A stretch of 64,000 bases of DNA from CBDIHP01 sp965279195 (GCA_965279195.1 CBDIHP010000031.1:62001-126000), one strand, 5' to 3'; shown: positions 1 to 10,549, counted from the stretch's first letter. Notes: generated from the sequence alone by a model not told the origin. Program-made: numbers and translations.

Positions 1-1284
<1,284 letters not shown>

Positions 1285-1350
1285 GCGGGCCCGGATGTCG
1301 CCCGGCCCCAACTTCGAGTGTTCAAAGGGGGGCCGGGCCGGCCGGCTGAA

Positions 1351-1379
1351 TTGACCGTAACCCGACCGTCGCCAATAAT
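1351..1379 (+). promoter_or_regulatory. Candidate sigma-70 promoter
   Basis: TTGACC at 1351-1356, a 17-base spacer, then AATAAT at 1374-1379. Each hexamer differs from consensus at one position. It lies in an AT-richer patch about 90 bases before the TTG start of the next gene, in an otherwise GC-rich gap. Assignment is by sequence match only. Confidence 0.5.
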
Positions 1380-1470
1380 ACGGAACGTCTAGGACAAACG
1401 TCGTCGACCGGGTCCGGTCCCGTCTGTCCTGTGGCCATCCCCGATCCCCTCGAATCGCGAGGTCGCCACG

Positions 1471-2838
1471 TTGGGGCTTTTCGGACGCGCCAAGGCATTA
1501 TGGGACGCGAAGCCGACTCCGGCCTCGGGCGGTCCCCAGACCTACCGCGTGGCCTGCCCCCGTGGGCACCGCCTCGAAGGACACCGGACGTCCAGCTATC
1601 AGGCGATCCGCTGCCCCGAGTGCGGCGAGGGGATCTTCGTCCTGCCCCGCAGCCCCCTGCCCGACCCCGTTGGGCCCGACGGCAACACATCCGCGCAGCC
1701 GCCTGCGCGGACGAGCAGGCGGGCCGCACCGGCGGACGAGGGCTGGGATGATCCGATTGCGCTCAGCGATCCCGCCCCGCTCTCACCCGAGAACGGCACG
1801 CAGCCGGCCCCCGCCGACTTCTCGGCCGCCGAGGCCGAGTTCATGGCCGCCGCCGGCGTCGAGCCGGACGAGGTCGACGCCGACATCGAGTGGGAGGCCG
1901 AGCCCGAGCCCGCCGCCCCGGCTCCCCGGAAGGCTGCGACGCCGCCCCCGGCTCAATCGCCGAGAGCCAGGCCCTCGTCTCCCGCGCAGAAGCCGGCGGC
2001 GAAATCCGCCCCAGCCCCCAAAGCCAGGCCGGCACCCGCGCCAGCGAAGCCAACCCGGCCGAAGCCGTCGCAGCCGGTCCCCGGCAAGATCCTGGTCGAC
2101 GAGGAGTCGCCGGTCGGCGGCTGGGCCCGCCGGAATCGGCCCGCCCTGATCTTCACCGGGGTCCTCGCGGTCGTCCTGATGACCGTCGGGATCCAGACAT
2201 GGCGGAGGCGCCTGTCGACCCTGCCCCAGGTGATCGAGAGCGGCCGGACGCTCGGGCTCTCGAAGCTCGATGCGGGCGAATTCCACGTCGCCAAGGCCCT
2301 GCTCGCCGAGGCGGCGTCGGCCGTCGACCTCCTCGGCGGCACCATCGAGGGGGCCGACGAGATCAAGCAAGGGGCGGCCGAGGCCGCGATCTTCACCGAC
2401 CTCGTCCCCGAGACCCTCGAACGCATCCTCGAAGAGGCCGCCACCTTCGAACCCGCCGCCGGATGGAGGAACCGCTTCGACACGTTCTACAAGGGAAAGT
2501 CGATCATCATCGACGCCCCCCTCGCCTCTGCGCCCAATCCGTCGAAGCCCGGCTCGACCTACGAACTCGACTACAAGGTGTACTTCGGCAAGGGGCCGAA
2601 GCCCTCGGGCACGGCCTCCGTCAACCTCGACGGATTCCGCCTCTTCGAGCGGTTCCAGGCCAAGGCCGGCGAGCAATCCCCCTTCGGCGCACGGTTGAAG
2701 TCGATCGACCTCAACCTCAAGACCGGCGAGTGGGAGATCCAGCTCGAACCGGACAGCGGCGTCTACATGCAGCACCACGCGGCCCTGCAGACGATCGGAT
2801 GGCCCGGCTCGGACATCTCCGAGGAGCCCGCCCAGTGA
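1471..2838 (+). CDS. Zinc-ribbon, single-pass membrane protein, function unknown
   Basis: Not recognised as a named family. The 455-residue product has an N-terminal C4-like ribbon (CPRGH about residue 30, CPECG about residue 49). A long Ala/Pro/Glu/Lys-rich disordered segment follows (about 65-210). There is one hydrophobic helix (about 225-242, ALIFTGVLAVVLMTVGI) followed by WRRR, then a C-terminal globular region of about 200 residues. This suggests a cytoplasmic ribbon tethered to the membrane with an extracytoplasmic C-terminal domain, but orientation is inferred. The start is TTG at 1471, chosen because GAGGT lies just upstream and the protein begins directly before the ribbon. The stop overlaps the GTG of the next gene (GTGA), so the two are translationally coupled and probably work together. 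Confidence 0.8.
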   Translation: MGLFGRAKALWDAKPTPASGGPQTYRVACPRGHRLEGHRTSSYQAIRCPECGEGIFVLPRSPLPDPVGPDGNTSAQPPARTSRRAAPADEGWDDPIALSDPAPLSPENGTQPAPADFSAAEAEFMAAAGVEPDEVDADIEWEAEPEPAAPAPRKAATPPPAQSPRARPSSPAQKPAAKSAPAPKARPAPAPAKPTRPKPSQPVPGKILVDEESPVGGWARRNRPALIFTGVLAVVLMTVGIQTWRRRLSTLPQVIESGRTLGLSKLDAGEFHVAKALLAEAASAVDLLGGTIEGADEIKQGAAEAAIFTDLVPETLERILEEAATFEPAAGWRNRFDTFYKGKSIIIDAPLASAPNPSKPGSTYELDYKVYFGKGPKPSGTASVNLDGFRLFERFQAKAGEQSPFGARLKSIDLNLKTGEWEIQLEPDSGVYMQHHAALQTIGWPGSDISEEPAQ

Positions 2839-4415
2839 TCCGCCTCAATCTCCTGGCCGGACTCGCGTTGCTGCTCTTCCTCCCCGGCCCGCTGCCTGCA
2901 TCCGACCCCAACGCGGGGATGACCGACCCGTCCGAGGTCGGCAAGAACCCGAACCTCAACGGTCAGCAGGTGACGCTCGACGACCGGGTCCGCTACTTCT
3001 ACGAGTCGAAGAAGGGCCGGGGCCTCGACGAGGTCCTCCTGCGTCGCTCGGACGCCATCTTCCGGATCCCCGGCCCGCTCAAGCCCGACCACGCCCCGCG
3101 CGAGCCGGTCGCCCGGATCGTGGGCGTAGTCAAGTTCGAGGACGGCCGCTGGGTCGTGGACGTGACCTCCCTGGACATGCTCCCGGCCGACCTGGCCCGG
3201 CTCGATGCCGAGGTCAAGCGGTTCCTGCCGAGCGATTTCGCGTCGAGACGGGCCTGGGGCCTCTGGGCGCAAAAGCGAGGCAAGGTCTTCAACGACAACG
3301 CATTGGAGCAGAAGGGCCGGGAGCTGGAGACCGACGCCCTCTGGGTCGAGGCCACGGCCCCCGGGGCCGACCCCGTAGCACTCGCACGTCGGGAGTCCGC
3401 CAGGCCCGTCAGCCCCAGAACCATCGGCGCGCTCTACCACACGGGCTTCCGCAGGCGACTGGCGAAGGCCCGCGACGCGGACGAACTGGGCTCGATCGCG
3501 CGGGAGGTCGAGGGGGCTCTGCCGAAAGCGAAGGATGCCCGCGAGACCAACGTCGACCTCGGCGAACTGGCCAAGACCTACGAAAGCCACCCCGGCGAAC
3601 TTTACCGCGAAGCGTCCGACGCGATCCGCGAGGGGCTCGACCGTCGGCTCCTCAACGACGCCCGCCAGGCCTGGCTGCTCCGGCGAGCGACCGACCAGCC
3701 CGGCTCGGCCATCGCCCTCGCCGAGGAGGCCCGGAACCTGATGCCCGACCGTCCGAGGGTCATGGGCCGGCTCCGCACCGACGGGCTCGACAACGCCGAG
3801 GCCGAGGTGTCCAACCTCCGGCAGGGGGAGGTCGAGGCCCTGGCGAAGACCTTCCGGGAAGACGGCGACGCCGACCGGGCCCGGAAGCTCCTCCGCGCCT
3901 GGCTGGCCAGCCGCCGCAAGAACCGCCTGAGCACGACCGACGCCGAGGGCCGGGTCCTCCTGGCCTCCCAGTACGAGAAGATGGTCGGCGACCGAGACAC
4001 GGCCGCCGACCTCCTGCGCGAGGCCCTGACGATCGACGCCGAGAACAAGGAGGCGGCCGACGCATTCCGCCGGATGGGCTATCGGAAGGTCGAGGGGAAG
4101 TGGGTCGAGCCCCCCTCGGGCGGGACGACGGTCGCCGAGCCGACCCGGCCGGCCCAGCCGGGCCCGAGGAACGCCCCGCCCGGCGACGATGACGGGCTCG
4201 GCGAATCGCTGCGCGGCCTCACCCGGGCCCAGGTCCGTTCGAAGCTCGGCGGCAAGCCCGACCGCACGGTCCGCGTCGCCGCCCAGGGCCAGACCCTGGA
4301 GCAGTGGATCTACGACAGCCCCAAGGGGACCCAGGTGGTCAACTTCCTGCACCTGCCCAACCGTCCCCAGCCCCTCGTCGTCTCTTCCTACATGGCGATC
4401 AAGTCGAATCGCTGA
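2835..4415 (+). CDS. Secreted repeat-containing protein with BamE/SmpA-like C-terminal segment
   Basis: A 526-residue exported protein of unknown function. The GTG start at 2835 overlaps the previous stop (GTGA), and it is followed immediately by a classic signal peptide (MIRLNLLAGLALLLFLPGPL, cleavage near PAS). The open frame reaches far upstream, but only this start gives a leader peptide. The middle is helical and TPR-like, with a typical planctomycete repeat end (YRKVEGKWVEPP near residue 420). A Pro-rich hinge leads to a roughly 65-residue tail (LRGLTRAQVRSKLGGKPD then LEQWIYDSP) that resembles the BamE/SmpA fold of small outer-membrane lipoproteins. That similarity is by eye and not certain. 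Coupling to the upstream membrane protein suggests a shared envelope role. Confidence 0.82.
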   Translation: MIRLNLLAGLALLLFLPGPLPASDPNAGMTDPSEVGKNPNLNGQQVTLDDRVRYFYESKKGRGLDEVLLRRSDAIFRIPGPLKPDHAPREPVARIVGVVKFEDGRWVVDVTSLDMLPADLARLDAEVKRFLPSDFASRRAWGLWAQKRGKVFNDNALEQKGRELETDALWVEATAPGADPVALARRESARPVSPRTIGALYHTGFRRRLAKARDADELGSIAREVEGALPKAKDARETNVDLGELAKTYESHPGELYREASDAIREGLDRRLLNDARQAWLLRRATDQPGSAIALAEEARNLMPDRPRVMGRLRTDGLDNAEAEVSNLRQGEVEALAKTFREDGDADRARKLLRAWLASRRKNRLSTTDAEGRVLLASQYEKMVGDRDTAADLLREALTIDAENKEAADAFRRMGYRKVEGKWVEPPSGGTTVAEPTRPAQPGPRNAPPGDDDGLGESLRGLTRAQVRSKLGGKPDRTVRVAAQGQTLEQWIYDSPKGTQVVNFLHLPNRPQPLVVSSYMAIKSNR

Positions 4416-5097
4416 GCCGGGGCATCCGGGATTCTCCAGAATCTGGACACACCGACAGGTCCGCGGGCGGCCGCACCGTCCAAATCCTCTTGCGCGCTCA
4501 TTTCCGGCAACATGGTCCGCTGGGGTCTTGTGTCGCGGAATCGAAACGCAATGAGCAGGTCGGCCGCGAGAAAGCAAGGGAGTCGACTTGTCAAGTCGGG
4601 ATAAAAAACCTACAATTCCGCACTTGACAAGTTCATCCCGCCAGCTTCTCTCCGAATTCGCTGGTACACCCCGCCCACGCCACCCCTTTCGCCGCATCCG
4701 TCTCGAAATCTCCGGTGTTTTTGAACTGGACGCGACGATGGATCGTCTAATGAGTGGCAGGCGCGCTCGACCCGATCGGCGCGGCCTCCCCGAAAAAAAT
4801 CGGCCTGGGGCAAACCATTCTGTCCCGAACACGTACTATCCTTGGTAAGAGACGCCGGAGTACGCGACACCGAGCCCCGACTCATGGCGCATAATGTGCT
4901 GGGTTGAGCGACGTGACGCGAGGCCCCCGCCGCAGCGGTCAGATCCGGATCCCCCTTTTATCCGACCGGCCCGGATGGGCCGGGCGAATCATCCCGGACC
5001 GGTTGCGAAAGTTTTTTGACAATCCGCCGCGCGGCCTTCTGGACCGACCCCACTTCTGCCCTCTGGATCCGCCGCGACGAACACCAGGAGGTGTCTG
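4416..5097. other. 682-base gene-poor region before the DksA-like gene
   Basis: No convincing coding sequence. Short open frames here lack ribosome binding sites and family resemblance. The region is visibly richer in A+T than its neighbours (runs such as ATAAAAAACC at 4601 and GTTTTTTGACAA near 5010). It carries the pair of palindromes annotated separately. It probably contains the promoter and leader of the following gene, but no -35/-10 pair with good spacing could be settled on. Confidence 0.5.
4585..4632. promoter_or_regulatory. Paired ACTTGNCAAGT palindromes, possible operator
   Basis: GACTTGTCAAGTC at 4585-4597 and ACTTGACAAGT at 4622-4632 are each palindromic around one base, and their cores are reverse complements of each other. 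Their centres are about 36 bases apart, a bit over three helical turns, flanking an AT-rich stretch. Two dyads on one side of an AT-rich element look like a repressor or activator site pair. The partner protein is unknown. Confidence 0.35.
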
Positions 5098-5580
5098 ATG
5101 GCCCGCAAAGAAGCCCTGCTCCGCCTTCACGCGCGGCTGGTTGCCCGCCGCGATGCCTTACGTAAAGCCTTGACCGGTGACCTCGAAGGGTTCCGCGAGT
5201 ACGCCTCGCTCGAGGTCGGCGACAACGTCGATGCCGCCGTCGACACCGCCAACGACGAGATCAGCTCCCAACTCGTCGAGATCGAGAGCCGCGAGCTCGA
5301 GCAGATCGAGCACGCCCTCGAGCGCATCGTGCAGGGCGTCTACGGCCGTTGCGAGTTCTGCGGCGGCAAGATCGCCGAGGCGCGGATCAACGCCCTGCCC
5401 TACACGAACTCGTGCATCGACTGCCAGCGCGAGAACGAGCGGACCGGCCAGATCTACGGCCGCCGCGTCGAGGACAGCCGCTGGGCCAAGATCTACGAGA
5501 AGCCCCACGCCGACCACGACAACGACACCGAGATCAACCTCTCGGATTTCGAGATGGACATGAGCGAGACCAACCGCTAA
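5098..5580 (+). CDS. TraR/DksA-family zinc-finger protein
   Basis: A 160-residue protein of the DksA/TraR family, whose members bind the RNA polymerase secondary channel. The N-terminal half is a charged coiled coil (about residues 5-80, EIESRELEQIEHALERI). It is followed by a C4 zinc finger with Cys85, Cys88, Cys106 and Cys109 (CEFCGGKIAEARINALPY then CIDC). The length matches DksA-like proteins, but the acidic coiled-coil-tip residues that define true DksA cannot be confirmed, so no symbol is given. A near-perfect Shine-Dalgarno (AGGAGGTG) sits just before ATG 5098 and fixes the start. The gene is monocistronic with a strong terminator 30 bases downstream. General transcription or stress control is the likely role. 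Confidence 0.9.
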   Translation: MARKEALLRLHARLVARRDALRKALTGDLEGFREYASLEVGDNVDAAVDTANDEISSQLVEIESRELEQIEHALERIVQGVYGRCEFCGGKIAEARINALPYTNSCIDCQRENERTGQIYGRRVEDSRWAKIYEKPHADHDNDTEINLSDFEMDMSETNR

Positions 5581-5609
5581 GCCGGTTGCAAATCATCGAA
5601 GAAGACGAC

Positions 5610-5647
5610 GGCCGGGCCCGGAGATCCCTCCGGGCCCGGCCTTTGTC
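5610..5647 (+). terminator. Rho-independent terminator
   Basis: A 14-base-pair GC stem (GGCCGGGCCCGGAG at 5610-5623, complementary arm 5628-5641) with a four-base loop, followed by a short T-rich run (TTTGTCATT). It ends the DksA-like transcript. The U-tract is modest but the stem is very strong. Confidence 0.8.
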
Positions 5648-5730
5648 ATTCCGACCCGATTGTAGAAAACGACCGACGTTGCCCTCGACCACGCCGGTCG
5701 GCCTTGCTGTCTCCGCGGTGCCATTCCCCG

Positions 5731-7083
5731 TCAGGAATCCAGCCGGGGCAGCTTGCCCTTGCTGTCGCCCAGCGAGGGGACCGAGGCCCCCATCCGGTCG
5801 AGCATCGATAGGTAGAGATTGTTCAACGGCGTCTCGCGCGGGTAGATGAGGTGCCGGCCGGTCTTGACGGTCCCGCGCCCCTTGCCGGCGAGGATGATCG
5901 GCAAATCGTCGTGGTTGTGGCGGTCGCCGTCGCTGATGCCGCTGCCGTAAACGATCATGCTGTGGTCGAGCAGGCTCCCGCTGCCTTCCTTCACCGCCTT
6001 GAGCCGGTCGAGGAAGTAGGCGAACTGCTCGACGTGGAACAGGTTGATCTTCTTGATCTTGGCCTGCTTCTCCTGGCTCTTGCCGTGGTGCGAGAGGTCG
6101 TGGTGCCCTTCGGGCACGCCCAGGAACTTGTAGCTCTTGTTCGAGCCCTCATTCGCATACATGAAGGTCGCGATGCGGGTCGAGTCGGTCTGGAAGGCCA
6201 GGACCATCAGGTCGTACATCAGGCGGATGTGCTCCTGGAAGTCGGCGGGGATGCCCGTCGGCCGCTTGACCGACTTCAGGTCCACGTCGACCACCTTGTC
6301 CGCCCGGGCCAGCCGCTGCTCGATCTCGCGGATCGAGGTCAGGTACTCGTCGACCTTCCGCTGGTCCGCCTTGCCCAGCCGGTTCATCAACCGGCCGGCG
6401 TCGTCGGTGACGAAGTCGAGGACGCTCTTGCGATACGCCTCGCGCCTGGCGCGGGCGGCGGCCGACTCGTTGGGGTTGCGGGAGGCGAAGAGGCGTTCGA
6501 AGACGAGCTTCGGGTCCACCTCCTTGGCCATCGGCATGTTCTCCGACCGCCAGGAGATGTTCGACGAGTACGCGCAGCTGTAGCCCGAATCGCAGTTGCC
6601 CGACTGGGCGCCCCGGTCGCAGCCGAGTTCGAGCGAGGCGAACCGGGTCGCCTTGCCGACCTTCTGCGCGGCGACCTGGTCGGCCGAGACGCCGGCCCGG
6701 ATGTTGGCCCCGTCGGTCTTGAGCGGGTGCCGGCCGGTCAGGAAGCAGGCCAGCGAGCGGGCGTGGTCGCCGCCGCCGTCGCCGTGGTCGCGCGCCCCGT
6801 CCTGGGTCAGCCCGGTGAGGACGTTGAAGTCGGCCTTGTGGGCCTGGAGCGGCTTGAGGATGTCGGGCAGTTCGAACTGGCTGCCCTGCCCCTTCGGGGT
6901 CCAGTCCGGCATGTGGACGCCGTTCGGGACATAAAGGAACGCCATGCGGATCGGCAAGGCGGCGGCCTTGCCCCGATCGGCCGCGGCGACCACCGGGGCC
7001 ATCGCGTCGAGGAACGGGAGCGCGACGGCGGTCCCCAGCCCGCGGAGCACGGTCCGCCTCGAAACGTCCCAGGACTTGCTCAT
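5731..7083 (-). CDS. DUF1552 domain protein, Tat-exported
   Basis: A 450-residue member of the DUF1552 family, found almost wherever planctomycetes carry a DUF1592-type cytochrome protein; its activity is not established. The N-terminus SRRTVLRGLGTAVALPFLDA is a twin-arginine signal, so the protein is exported folded, probably with a cofactor or in a complex. The mature part shows family-typical segments such as FLYVPNGVHMPDW, GLTQDGARDHGDGGGDHAR and LDHSMIVYGSGISDGDRHNHDDLP. The His/Asp-rich stretches suggest a metal site and a link to the alkaline-phosphatase/sulfatase-like fold (inference). The start ATG at 7083 overlaps the stop of the upstream DUF1592 gene as ATGA, so the pair is co-translated. 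The frame extends upstream but lacks family similarity there. Confidence 0.92.
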   Translation of the reverse strand: MSKSWDVSRRTVLRGLGTAVALPFLDAMAPVVAAADRGKAAALPIRMAFLYVPNGVHMPDWTPKGQGSQFELPDILKPLQAHKADFNVLTGLTQDGARDHGDGGGDHARSLACFLTGRHPLKTDGANIRAGVSADQVAAQKVGKATRFASLELGCDRGAQSGNCDSGYSCAYSSNISWRSENMPMAKEVDPKLVFERLFASRNPNESAAARARREAYRKSVLDFVTDDAGRLMNRLGKADQRKVDEYLTSIREIEQRLARADKVVDVDLKSVKRPTGIPADFQEHIRLMYDLMVLAFQTDSTRIATFMYANEGSNKSYKFLGVPEGHHDLSHHGKSQEKQAKIKKINLFHVEQFAYFLDRLKAVKEGSGSLLDHSMIVYGSGISDGDRHNHDDLPIILAGKGRGTVKTGRHLIYPRETPLNNLYLSMLDRMGASVPSLGDSKGKLPRLDS

Positions 7084-9416
7084 GGCCGGTTGCTCCCTTC
7101 GAGCTTGCGTTGCTGGAATGGCTCGCTCTTGACGATGTCGACCGCCAGGGCCGAGAACTTGCCGCCGTTCTTGCCCAGGGCCTCGGCGACCCGATCGACC
7201 ACGCACTGGTCCGAGGCTTCGAGGCCCCGCCCGAGGGCGTAGGTCAGCAGCTTCTCGGTCAGGCAGAGCCGGAAATCCTTCTCCCGGCCCTTGAGGATCG
7301 CCTTCAGCTCCTTCGGCCCCCGGAACGTCTGGCCCGAGGGGAGCACGCCGGCCGCGTCGACCGGGTCCGGCCCGTCCGTCTCGCGCCAGGCGCCGACGGC
7401 GTCGTAATTCTCCAGGCCGAAGCCGAGCGGGTCCATCTTGCTGTGGCACGAGGCGCACGACGGATTCGCCCGGTGGGCCTCCATCCGCTTGCGGAGCGAA
7501 CCCGTGAGCGGCTTCTTATCCTTGCCGTTCTCCGCCAGCTCGGGCACGCCCGGCGGCGGGGGCGGCGGCGGGGTGTTCAGGAGCTGCTCCAGGATCCACT
7601 TCCCGCGCTTCACGGGCGAGGTCCGGGTCGGGTTGGAGGTCACGGCGAGGATGCTCGCCTGGGTGATCAGCCCGCCGCGCTGGCCGTTAGGGATCTGGAC
7701 CTTGCGGAAATACTCGCCCTGGACGTTCTTCAGGCCGTAGTGCTTCGCCAGACGCTCATCCAGGAACGTATAGTCGGCGTCCAGGAGATCCAGGACGCTC
7801 CGATCCTCGCGGATGAGGTGGTCGAGGAACTGCTCGGTTTCCTCGATCATCGACGCCCGGAGCTTCTCGTCGAAGCCGGGGAACTGCTTGGGGTCCGGGT
7901 TGAAGTTCCTGAGGTTGCGGATCTGGAGCCACTGCTGGCCGAAGTTGTCGACCAGGGCCTTAGACTTCGGGTCGCGGAGCATCCGTGCGACCTGGGCTTC
8001 GAGGTTCGTCCCCTTCCGCATCGTCCCCGACGCCGCCACCGCCAGCAACTGGTCGTCCGGCATGCTGCTCCAGAGGAAGTACGACAGCCTGGTCGCCAGT
8101 TCGAACTCGTTCACCCAGCGCGAGCTGTAGGCGTTGTTGTCCTTCGGGTCGATCTCGACCTTGAACAGGAAGTGCGGCGAGACCAGCACCGCCTGGAGGG
8201 CGAGCTGGATGCCCCGCTCCCACTTATCGCCGTTCTTCTCCGCGAACGCGACCAGGCCGAGCAGGCGGTCGATTTCCTCGGGCGCGGGCGGCCGGCGATA
8301 GGCCCGGTAGGTCAGCCGGGTGAGGATCTCCCGGGTGACCTCGACCTTGTTCGTCTTGTTCGGCTGCTTGTAGATCAGCCGCTTGTGCGACTCGGGATAG
8401 TCGGCCGGCCCGGTGGGGATGGGCCCCTGGATCTCCAGCCAGTCCACGCCGAGGTTGCGGTCACGCTTCTTCGGGTCGGGGTGGTTGGGGTCGTAGAAGT
8501 CATTCACGAAGGCCACGGCGATCAGCCGCTTGCCGCCCTTGAGCTTGACCCTGTGCTCGTAGGTCCCGGGCGAGTCCTCCTCCGCCTTGACCTCGACGGT
8601 CTGCAAGGTCTTGCCGTCGGCCTGGAAGGCCATCTTCGGGAGTTCACTGCCGGCCCGCTGGCCGAAGGCGGTGGCCCGGATGATGTAGGTCCCCGACTTC
8701 GGCAGGTCGTAGTCGAGCCCGACGTCCCAGCTCGACGCCAGGATGCGTTCCGCCTTCCGGCGATTCCCCTTGCCGTTGCCGGCGGTGAGTTTGGCGACAT
8801 CGAACCGCTTGGCGGGCCCGTGGGGCTGGTCGTCGGCGATGATGGCCTCGGCCGCGATCGACTCGGCGGCGGCGAGGTATCGCTCCATCAGGAGCGGGGG
8901 CAGCGAGAGCACGTCGCCGATGTTGTCGAACCCGTAGCCGACGTCGTCCGACGGGAAGTCGTCGGCGGGGGTGAAGTCGATGCCGACGAGGTCGCGGATG
9001 GTGTTGCGATACTCGACCTTGTTCAGCCGCCGCAGGGTGACCCGGCCGGGGTCGGGCGGGCCGACGCAGTTGGCCTTCGAGAGGAGGCTCTGGAGGTAGC
9101 CGACGATCAGGGCCGATTCGGCCTCGGTCGGCTGGGGCTTGTCCTCCGGAGGCATCGCGCCGCCCTCGACGTTGTCGAGGATCCGCTTCCAGGTCTTGCG
9201 GCCCTGGAGGATGGCGGCGTCGCCGGAGGCGGAGAGGACGTTGATGCCCCCCTTGGCCACCTTGGGGCCGTGACAGTCGGCGCAGTACTTCCGGAGGAGG
9301 GGGGCGACCTGCTTCTGGAAGTCCACCGGACCCTCGGCCCGGGCTGGCGACGGCCCGAGGGTGAGGCATATCAACGTCATGGCCAGGCCAGGCCCCGACG
9401 AGAGGATTCGATTCAT
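7080..9416 (-). CDS. Planctomycete cytochrome c with DUF1587/1595/1592/1588/1585 domains
   Basis: A 778-residue secreted multidomain protein. Order: signal peptide (1-27); planctomycete cytochrome c domain with haem motif CADCH (Cys45, Cys48, His49); DUF1587 (RRLNKVEYRNTIRDLVG); a carbohydrate-binding-like insert around residues 230-340; DUF1595 (LTRLTYRAYRRPP); DUF1592 (FELATRLSYFLWSSMPDDQL); DUF1588 with a second haem-like motif CASCH and the MDPLGFGLENYD block; and C-terminal DUF1585. The start is ATG 9416, right before the leader; upstream codons in frame are not conserved-looking. It is first in a two-gene operon with the DUF1552 gene. Proposed roles in extracellular polymer or carbohydrate oxidation come from family distribution, not from this sequence. 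Confidence 0.93.
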   Translation of the reverse strand: MNRILSSGPGLAMTLICLTLGPSPARAEGPVDFQKQVAPLLRKYCADCHGPKVAKGGINVLSASGDAAILQGRKTWKRILDNVEGGAMPPEDKPQPTEAESALIVGYLQSLLSKANCVGPPDPGRVTLRRLNKVEYRNTIRDLVGIDFTPADDFPSDDVGYGFDNIGDVLSLPPLLMERYLAAAESIAAEAIIADDQPHGPAKRFDVAKLTAGNGKGNRRKAERILASSWDVGLDYDLPKSGTYIIRATAFGQRAGSELPKMAFQADGKTLQTVEVKAEEDSPGTYEHRVKLKGGKRLIAVAFVNDFYDPNHPDPKKRDRNLGVDWLEIQGPIPTGPADYPESHKRLIYKQPNKTNKVEVTREILTRLTYRAYRRPPAPEEIDRLLGLVAFAEKNGDKWERGIQLALQAVLVSPHFLFKVEIDPKDNNAYSSRWVNEFELATRLSYFLWSSMPDDQLLAVAASGTMRKGTNLEAQVARMLRDPKSKALVDNFGQQWLQIRNLRNFNPDPKQFPGFDEKLRASMIEETEQFLDHLIREDRSVLDLLDADYTFLDERLAKHYGLKNVQGEYFRKVQIPNGQRGGLITQASILAVTSNPTRTSPVKRGKWILEQLLNTPPPPPPPGVPELAENGKDKKPLTGSLRKRMEAHRANPSCASCHSKMDPLGFGLENYDAVGAWRETDGPDPVDAAGVLPSGQTFRGPKELKAILKGREKDFRLCLTEKLLTYALGRGLEASDQCVVDRVAEALGKNGGKFSALAVDIVKSEPFQQRKLEGSNRP

Positions 9417-9664
9417 GGGCGCGGAACCCTCGGTGACCAGGGTGTTTCGGTCGGGGGCGGGGCCGACGTTCCGACTCGACGCGGTCCATCCTGCGCGGGA
9501 GAATGCGGTGGGGGGATGGGGCGGGTCGAGGTCGTGGACCATCGTCATCGACGCATCCCGCAACGGCCCCATGGATGGTACGCGTGCGGGCGTGATTGCG
9601 TGACCCGGCAACCTCCACAGAATCATAGGGCCGGGGCCGACGCCCGGCCAGTCGGAGCCGAAGC

Positions 9665-10294
9665 ATGCCCGTCGATCTCGACCTGTATGAAGACGAGGTC
9701 CGGGACCTGGAGCGCCGGTCCGCGAGTTGGCCGTCGGGGCCGGGTACCGTGGCCTTCTACGGCGGGTCGTCGATCCGGCTCTGGTCGACGCTGGCCGAGG
9801 ATTTCCCGGGGGTGACCACGGTCAACCTCGGGTTCGGGGGTGCCACGCTCGACGCCTGCGAGGAGTATTTCGAACGCCTGGTGATGCCGCGAAGCCCCAG
9901 CCTGATCGTGCTCTACGCCGGCGACAACGACCTCGGCATCGGCGACCGGCCCGACGTGGTCCACGACGCCTACCGCCGGTTCGTGGCGAAGGTCGACCGC
10001 CTCCTCGGGGCCCCGGTCTTCTTCCTCGGGATCAAACCCAGCCCCGCCCGCTGGTTCATCCAGCGCAGGGTGGTCCTGGCGAATGACATGATCCGCCTGG
10101 AACTACTCAATCGCCCCGGGGACACCTATATCGACGTCCACACCCCGATGATTGACCCGGCCTCGGGCCATCCCGACCCCCGCCTCTACTTCGAGGACGG
10201 CCTGCACCTCAGCCAGGATGGCTACAGGCTCTGGGCGGAGATCGTCCGGCCCTACCTCAGGCCGTTCGCCGAGGAACCGCCCTCGTGGTATTGA
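9665..10294 (+). CDS. SGNH/GDSL-type hydrolase
   Basis: A 209-residue esterase-like protein with the SGNH blocks in order: block I FYGGSSIRLW with nucleophile Ser35, block II NLGFGGATL, block III YAGDNDLGIG with the oxyanion Asn, and block V EDGLHLSQDGY with the Asp-His pair. No signal peptide is seen, so it is probably cytoplasmic, unlike many planctomycete SGNH proteins. The closest resemblance is to the small GDSL-like lipase/acylhydrolase group (TesA or PAF-acetylhydrolase-like). The substrate is unknown. It is divergent from the DUF1592 operon (248 bases between starts) and convergent with clpX, so it is likely a single-gene unit. Confidence 0.9.
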   Translation: MPVDLDLYEDEVRDLERRSASWPSGPGTVAFYGGSSIRLWSTLAEDFPGVTTVNLGFGGATLDACEEYFERLVMPRSPSLIVLYAGDNDLGIGDRPDVVHDAYRRFVAKVDRLLGAPVFFLGIKPSPARWFIQRRVVLANDMIRLELLNRPGDTYIDVHTPMIDPASGHPDPRLYFEDGLHLSQDGYRLWAEIVRPYLRPFAEEPPSWY

Positions 10295-10467
10295 GGGGCT
10301 GGTCGCGTGGGGTTACAGACGCGGCCCGAGGCCGCGCCGCCCCACCGACAGGGGCGGATGCGGGATCGCTCCACCCGCGCGGCCTGTCTCGATGCCGGTG
10401 GGGTGACGCCTCGCAGGCGTCCGGCGTCGACACCCGACCCGACCGGAGCAGGGCCGCACGAAACGAC

Positions 10468-10503
10468 GGAGCCCGCCGCTGAGACCTGTCAGCGGCGGGC
10501 TCC
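10468..10503. terminator. Bidirectional stem-loop between convergent genes
   Basis: A 15-base-pair stem, GGAGCCCGCCGCTGA at 10468-10482 pairing with 10489-10503 across a six-base loop. It lies between the convergent SGNH hydrolase and clpX genes. No clear U-tract on either side, so the terminator function is inferred from position and stem strength. Confidence 0.6.
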
Positions 10504-10523
10504 GTGTTGGCTTGATTTGCAAA

Positions 10524-10549
10524 GCGGAAGCTCGGCTTCCGCGCTCCGA
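10524..10549. repeat. Short CTTCCGC-CTCCGA palindromic repeat next to clpX stop
   Basis: GCGGAAGCTCGGCTTCCGC is a hairpin followed by GCTCCGA, ending two bases before the clpX stop codon. A related sequence (GCAAGCTTCCGCACTCCGA) abuts the tspO stop near 61740, and its inverted partner lies near 61604. It looks like a dispersed intergenic palindrome family placed at gene ends. Confidence 0.5.

Noticed and set aside
1890..2834. Long upstream extension of the 2835-4415 gene
   Set aside because: It runs antiparallel to good coding sense in the overlapping zinc-ribbon gene and lacks a leader; GTG 2835 gives a signal peptide and a coupled start.
4588..4848. Open frames in the gap before the DksA-like gene
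   Set aside because: No ribosome-binding site, no motif, and different composition from the neighbouring genes.
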